Shown in pieces: positions 60,680 through 64,000 of a DNA stretch of 64,000 nt (positions are counted from its first letter, which is position 1; each line of letters begins with the position of its first letter). The notes beneath the pieces are model-generated. The model did no database searches. It was not told the DNA's origin and saw only the letters and a program-made list of their open reading frames with translations. Origin of the DNA: Clostridium sp. OS1-26 (lineage in GTDB: Bacteria; Bacillota; Clostridia; Clostridiales; Clostridiaceae); NCBI RefSeq assembly GCF_030915445.1, contig NZ_CP133264.1, forward strand, positions 4,497,208 to 4,561,207, written 5' to 3'. The position numbers and the translations under genes are program-made.

Positions 60680-61783
60680 TCAGCTTGTGCGAAAGTACTT
60701 AGTTAGGCTATCATCAATAACTTCGAGCAAATTCGAACGAACAATACGCGTTAGCGTGAGCATAGAGTATTTTGCTACATTAATACTACAGCATAGGTAT
60801 ATAAGCATATAGGCAATAAGAGCAGAAAATAACTGTATTTTTATCGCATTTTCATTATAACCAATATACTTCTTTATTCTAAGATTCTGCTTAATCCATT
60901 TAAAGAACAGCTCTATTTCCCACCTGTGTTTATATATACTTATTATATCTTCTGTAGATAGATCAAAGATATTTGTTACAAATGTGACTGGTTCTCCATT
61001 TTCATCAAAGGTCATTATTTCTCTATAGTTACTAAATGTTAAATTCCCTCCGGGAGTAGATCCTAGGACAACTTCTGTATCATAGATATCTTTTAGTGGC
61101 TTTGAGTCAATGATTCTTTCTTCCATAATAATTACATTCTTTATACCTCTAGTAACAAACTTAATTCCTTGTTCTGTAAGTCTATCATACCATCTATAAT
61201 CATAATAACCCCTATCAAATACATAGATGCATTCCTTATCCTCAAATAGACCATCAATACATTTTCTATCATTCACCTGACCTTTAACGATATTTATTTT
61301 TTCTGGATACTTACCATTAAACAAGGTGCTGACCTTTATTCCAGCTCTTTCATTATCCATCTGTAAATGCGGAGCAAGCTTTAGAGCTACCAAGATAACT
61401 GTTGAATCAATTATTTTAATTGGTGCAATATCCTTAAGCAGCCTAACGGCTCCAAACCTTCGTTTGGCCTTTTTAACTAGATGATAGAATATATCCTCAA
61501 AAATTCTATAGTCTCTTGAGGTGTTTTTTCGGGAAAATTGAGAAACACTCGGCACATTTATAAGGCTTTTTGTTTTTCTATTTGATGACAATTCAGACTC
61601 TAATTCTCTTAAGCTTTTACAGTTCTTTATGTTAAGATATAGCATTGAATTTATGTGAGATCTTGTATCAAAATGTTGACTTCTATAATCACCATTATAC
61701 TTTTCGATAGTACGAGTAACAAAATCCCCTCCAATTTCCGCTATTAATTTATGAAAAACTAATTTATTATTATTCTTGAGCAT
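60680..61783 (-). CDS. IS4-family transposase
   Basis: A 367-residue DDE transposase. An N-terminal region of about 75 residues (LRELESELSSNRKT) precedes the catalytic core: first Asp in 'IKIIDSTV', second in 'YVFDRGYYDYRW', and the Glu in the YREK signature 'YKHRWEIELFFKWIK'. All catalytic residues are present and the frame is intact, so the element may be active. The start is ATG 61783, ten bases after AGGAGG; an upstream ATG in frame would read through the hairpin at 61794-61840. Confidence 0.92.
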   Translation of the reverse strand: MLKNNNKLVFHKLIAEIGGDFVTRTIEKYNGDYRSQHFDTRSHINSMLYLNIKNCKSLRELESELSSNRKTKSLINVPSVSQFSRKNTSRDYRIFEDIFYHLVKKAKRRFGAVRLLKDIAPIKIIDSTVILVALKLAPHLQMDNERAGIKVSTLFNGKYPEKINIVKGQVNDRKCIDGLFEDKECIYVFDRGYYDYRWYDRLTEQGIKFVTRGIKNVIIMEERIIDSKPLKDIYDTEVVLGSTPGGNLTFSNYREIMTFDENGEPVTFVTNIFDLSTEDIISIYKHRWEIELFFKWIKQNLRIKKYIGYNENAIKIQLFSALIAYMLIYLCCSINVAKYSMLTLTRIVRSNLLEVIDDSLTKYFRTS

Positions 61784-61793
61784 AAAATAAAAA

Positions 61794-61840
61794 CCTCCTT
61801 GTGTTTGGTTTCTCGTCAAAACCATTAAAACACAAAGAGG
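61794..61840 (-). promoter_or_regulatory. Hairpin that sequesters the transposase ribosome site
   Basis: On the minus strand CCTCTTTGTGTTT pairs with AAACACAAGGAGG (one mismatch), with inner GGTTT/AAACC pairing. The AGGAGG of the transposase lies inside the 3' arm, so transcripts entering from outside would hide it. This is a known way for insertion sequences to limit transposase synthesis. Confidence 0.75.
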
Positions 61841-61898
61841 TCTATTTTTTTAGTATTAGATTTTACCAATGCGCACTTGTCAACAAGCATTTTTTACT

Positions 61899-61936
61899 TT
61901 GATGCAACGCTTGAACGTTAAACGTAAGCTTTTTTA
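61899..61936. repeat. Right arm of the inverted repeat around the insertion sequence
   Basis: Mirrors 60481-60517. It starts two bases beyond the stop codon of the VWA gene, the place where that gene's terminator would be expected. Confidence 0.75.
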
Positions 61937-61937
61937 T

Positions 61938-64000
61938 TTATAAAGTTTTTAATCCTTTTAAAACTGCTAACTTAGCCATATTAAAGATAGAGTTTCTTTC
62001 GTCATCAATTACTATTTTTTCATTTATAGAACTTCCATCTTCACTTATATTAAATAAAGATATAACATTTTTCTTAAAGGAGTATTCAATAAGATTATTT
62101 ACCAATATCTTATCTTCTTCTCTTTCATTTAAAATCTTGTATAAATAATTTATAGTATACATAGCCTTTTCGATATTTCTTCCCTTAGATATATTTTTAT
62201 CTATACATCTATTTAAAGCTAGTATTGTCATTTTTGCAATTACACTACTTACATTAACGTTCATATCCATATAACTGTTGGTTAAGAACTCTATTGATTT
62301 ATTTAACTGATTGAAGTAAATATCTATATCTTCGTCTCCTATTGTAAAGGCAAGTAATACCATGGCAGTTGTTTCTATCTTATCTTCTGTACTACTATCT
62401 TCATAATCAACAAAGGCTCCATCTGCAAACTGATTTTTTGCAATAACTCTCAAAAGCTTTTCATGTGGATATTTTCTATCAAGATATTCATTATCATTCA
62501 TGATCTTATTATGATCTTCCAATAAATCTTCACGAGTCTTGTATATGAATCCAACTACATCAGTGTCCTCTATATCGAATTTTTCTAGTTCATCTGCTAA
62601 TGTACTTTCATTAACCTTTAAAGGAATAATATTTCTTAACTCTATACCAAGTACAGGCTCATCTCTGAGTTCCATGAAAATAAAAGTGGTTTCTTGGCTT
62701 AAGAGTCCATTGTTTTTAGACAACTCTACTACTTTTTTTCTCATGGCTTCTTTTCTTTCACCACGTTCTACTTTCATGTTAAACTCAATGGACTTTATTC
62801 TCTTTCTAGCCCATACTTTTTTAAGCAAGGCAGCATTCTCTTCTGTATTAAAATTATCTAAGTTTATCTTTTGAATATAATCTTTATTTCCAACTTTTCC
62901 TTTAATAGTTACTTCTCCACCTACTTCTCCTATTACATTAGCAAAAATTGAAAAAGGTTCTCTATCATACATATATTCTATGGTTCTAGGATAAGTAGAG
63001 GCAATTTTTAAGCTTCCCCAATCAATTTCTATGTCGTCTACCTCTGGGTTTTGAATCCTTCTAAATTGTCTTAAGACAATATCTTCAATTCTTTTACCAT
63101 TATTTATAAATTCTGCTTTACCAAAGCTTTCATGCGCAAGTTTGTTTAAAAAGTAATTGTTTGCCGCTGAATCTATTCCAAAGCTAAATATTCTGTTATC
63201 ATCCAAATGTTCTCTTACATAAGATAATATTTCTTCTTCTTCTTCAACTTGATCATCGGTAAATATTAATATGGTGTTGTGACCGCCTTCATTTTCTAAG
63301 GCATATTTTAATCCTTCAAAAATATCTGCATCGCTTTCGATTGACAAATTATCTATCCATCTTGAAGCACTTCTTAATGTATCAGCGTTAAAGTCCGCCA
63401 TACCTTCTTCTGAGAAGTATTTTAAGCTATCACCCATAGCTACGATATCAAATTTGTCTCCTTTAGAAAGGTTACGTATGCAAAGCTGGAGAGCATCTTT
63501 AGCTTGTTCTAACTTCTCACCTTCCATTGTATCGGAAATGTCTATTAAAAATACATAATTTTCCTCAACATCTTCTTCAAAATGATCAAGTTTTGGAAGC
63601 ATTCTTATATAGACTATTCCTCTATCTTCACCCTTTTCTTTATACTCATAAATCATACCATCCGCTTCTAAATGTTCTTGTTCTTTCATGTATAGTATAA
63701 AATCTTTATCCATAGATTCATATTCTTCATTTAAAGTAATTTTAGCTATAGTATCGCCGTCTCTTTCAACATCTATTTTATGATAAGGACTATTAAAATC
63801 TAGTTTACATAAAGATTCAATTAAAATATTAGTTTTTAATTCAAAATCATTTTCTTCATATTTTTTACCTAAAAATTTATCTAGCACATTATTTTTAAAG
63901 CTATTTATTTTTGAATCTGTATTTAGATTCTTTTGTTCAAAAACTGCAGGAATAACAAGTTTATAAGTATTATCTTTATATTCTAGCTCATTTATGTATG
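61938..64000 (-). CDS. VIT/VWA-domain protein, 5' part outside the window
   Basis: The frame is open from the right edge of the window to 61938. The visible part starts with the end of a VIT-like beta domain ('YKLVIPAVFEQ' region and 'DTIAKITLNEEYES'), then a von Willebrand A domain with the MIDAS motif 'IDISDTMEG' (D-x-S-x-T variant), 'GGHNTILIFTDDQ' and a regular Rossmann pattern, then a long helical C-terminal part. A GTG at 63887 could open a shorter protein of 649 residues, but coding sequence clearly continues upstream. VIT/VWA proteins mediate metal-dependent binding; the partner is unknown. No signal peptide can be judged because the start is missing. Confidence 0.85.
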   Translation of the reverse strand, partial: YINELEYKDNTYKLVIPAVFEQKNLNTDSKINSFKNNVLDKFLGKKYEENDFELKTNILIESLCKLDFNSPYHKIDVERDGDTIAKITLNEEYESMDKDFILYMKEQEHLEADGMIYEYKEKGEDRGIVYIRMLPKLDHFEEDVEENYVFLIDISDTMEGEKLEQAKDALQLCIRNLSKGDKFDIVAMGDSLKYFSEEGMADFNADTLRSASRWIDNLSIESDADIFEGLKYALENEGGHNTILIFTDDQVEEEEEILSYVREHLDDNRIFSFGIDSAANNYFLNKLAHESFGKAEFINNGKRIEDIVLRQFRRIQNPEVDDIEIDWGSLKIASTYPRTIEYMYDREPFSIFANVIGEVGGEVTIKGKVGNKDYIQKINLDNFNTEENAALLKKVWARKRIKSIEFNMKVERGERKEAMRKKVVELSKNNGLLSQETTFIFMELRDEPVLGIELRNIIPLKVNESTLADELEKFDIEDTDVVGFIYKTREDLLEDHNKIMNDNEYLDRKYPHEKLLRVIAKNQFADGAFVDYEDSSTEDKIETTAMVLLAFTIGDEDIDIYFNQLNKSIEFLTNSYMDMNVNVSSVIAKMTILALNRCIDKNISKGRNIEKAMYTINYLYKILNEREEDKILVNNLIEYSFKKNVISLFNISEDGSSINEKIVIDDERNSIFNMAKLAVLKGLKTL

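Larger units (their letters stand above)
60660..61900 (-). mobile_element. Insertion sequence of the IS4 family
   Basis: A 1.2-kb element with one transposase gene filling nearly all of it. The ends cannot be fixed exactly: near-terminal segments GCTTGTGCG (left) and, inverted, CAAGTGCGC (right) are the best terminal-repeat candidates. No clear target duplication was found. A remnant of a relative lies at 30640-30735. Confidence 0.75.

Noticed and set aside
1..64000. tRNA, rRNA or CRISPR loci
   Set aside because: No cloverleaf, rRNA-like or spaced repeat pattern was noticed on either strand.

Overview
The window is AT-rich DNA from a low-GC Firmicute, most probably a Clostridium sensu lato. 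The grounds are SAM-I and T-box leaders, strong GGAGG ribosome sites with TTG/GTG starts, an electron-bifurcating-type [FeFe]-hydrogenase, and FeoAB with its Cys-rich partner. No rRNA, tRNA or CRISPR array was seen. The species cannot be named from the sequence alone.

Layout. 1-4.5 kb: metNI under a SAM riboswitch, a PilZ protein, and Fur-controlled feoA-feoB with a small Cys-rich protein. 4.5-8 kb: a CBS protein, an RNase H-like nuclease, and argS behind a T-box. 8-20 kb: a chemoreceptor, a broken YyaL-type thioredoxin-domain gene, a sigma-factor remnant, HD, MerR, HAD, GNAT and amidohydrolase genes, and a small intergenic repeat family. 20-49 kb: the special region (below). 49-53.5 kb: hydA (frameshifted), hydB, hydC. 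53.5-64 kb: a DUF3006-like protein, a broken diguanylate cyclase, a second chemoreceptor, a Gln-rich protein, an ABC exporter, an IS4-type insertion sequence, and a VIT/VWA protein cut by the window end.

The main result lies in 20.7-45.7 kb. Eleven promoters on both strands share one rigid architecture: two tandem 11-bp half-sites (consensus WWWTCTTCATA in the direction of transcription), exactly 9 bp, then a -10 hexamer (TATAAT or close). There is no recognisable -35. This is what an OmpR/PhoB-family activator site looks like. The only intact OmpR-type regulator in the window (41285-41977) lies in an htrA-regulator-kinase operon that itself carries the site. The linked units are: a transpeptidase, a Met-rich exported protein, an NlpC/P60 hydrolase, etfBA-fixCX, an unknown 243-aa protein, an exported multicopper oxidase, a complete menaquinone operon (menF-D-H-B-E-C, thioesterase, menA), htrA-TCS with a Cys-rich protein, a CPBP protease, a Met/His/Cys-rich membrane protein with menG, a 51-aa protein, and a polyprenyl synthase with DoxX, FixH-like and FixG-like proteins.

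Together these describe an inducible, menaquinone-linked, copper- and iron-sulfur-associated electron-transfer and envelope programme. NADH could enter through Etf-FixCX, menaquinone would carry the electrons, and FixG-like, DoxX and copper-oxidase proteins would act at the membrane or outside it. The electron sink and the inducing signal (oxygen, copper or envelope damage) are inference. No cytochrome oxidase is present in the window.

Four genes (fixC, menG, hydA, the GGDEF gene) are each broken in a way that one missing base in a homopolymer would explain. This pattern suggests base-calling error at least as strongly as real decay, so these genes should be re-read before being treated as dead.
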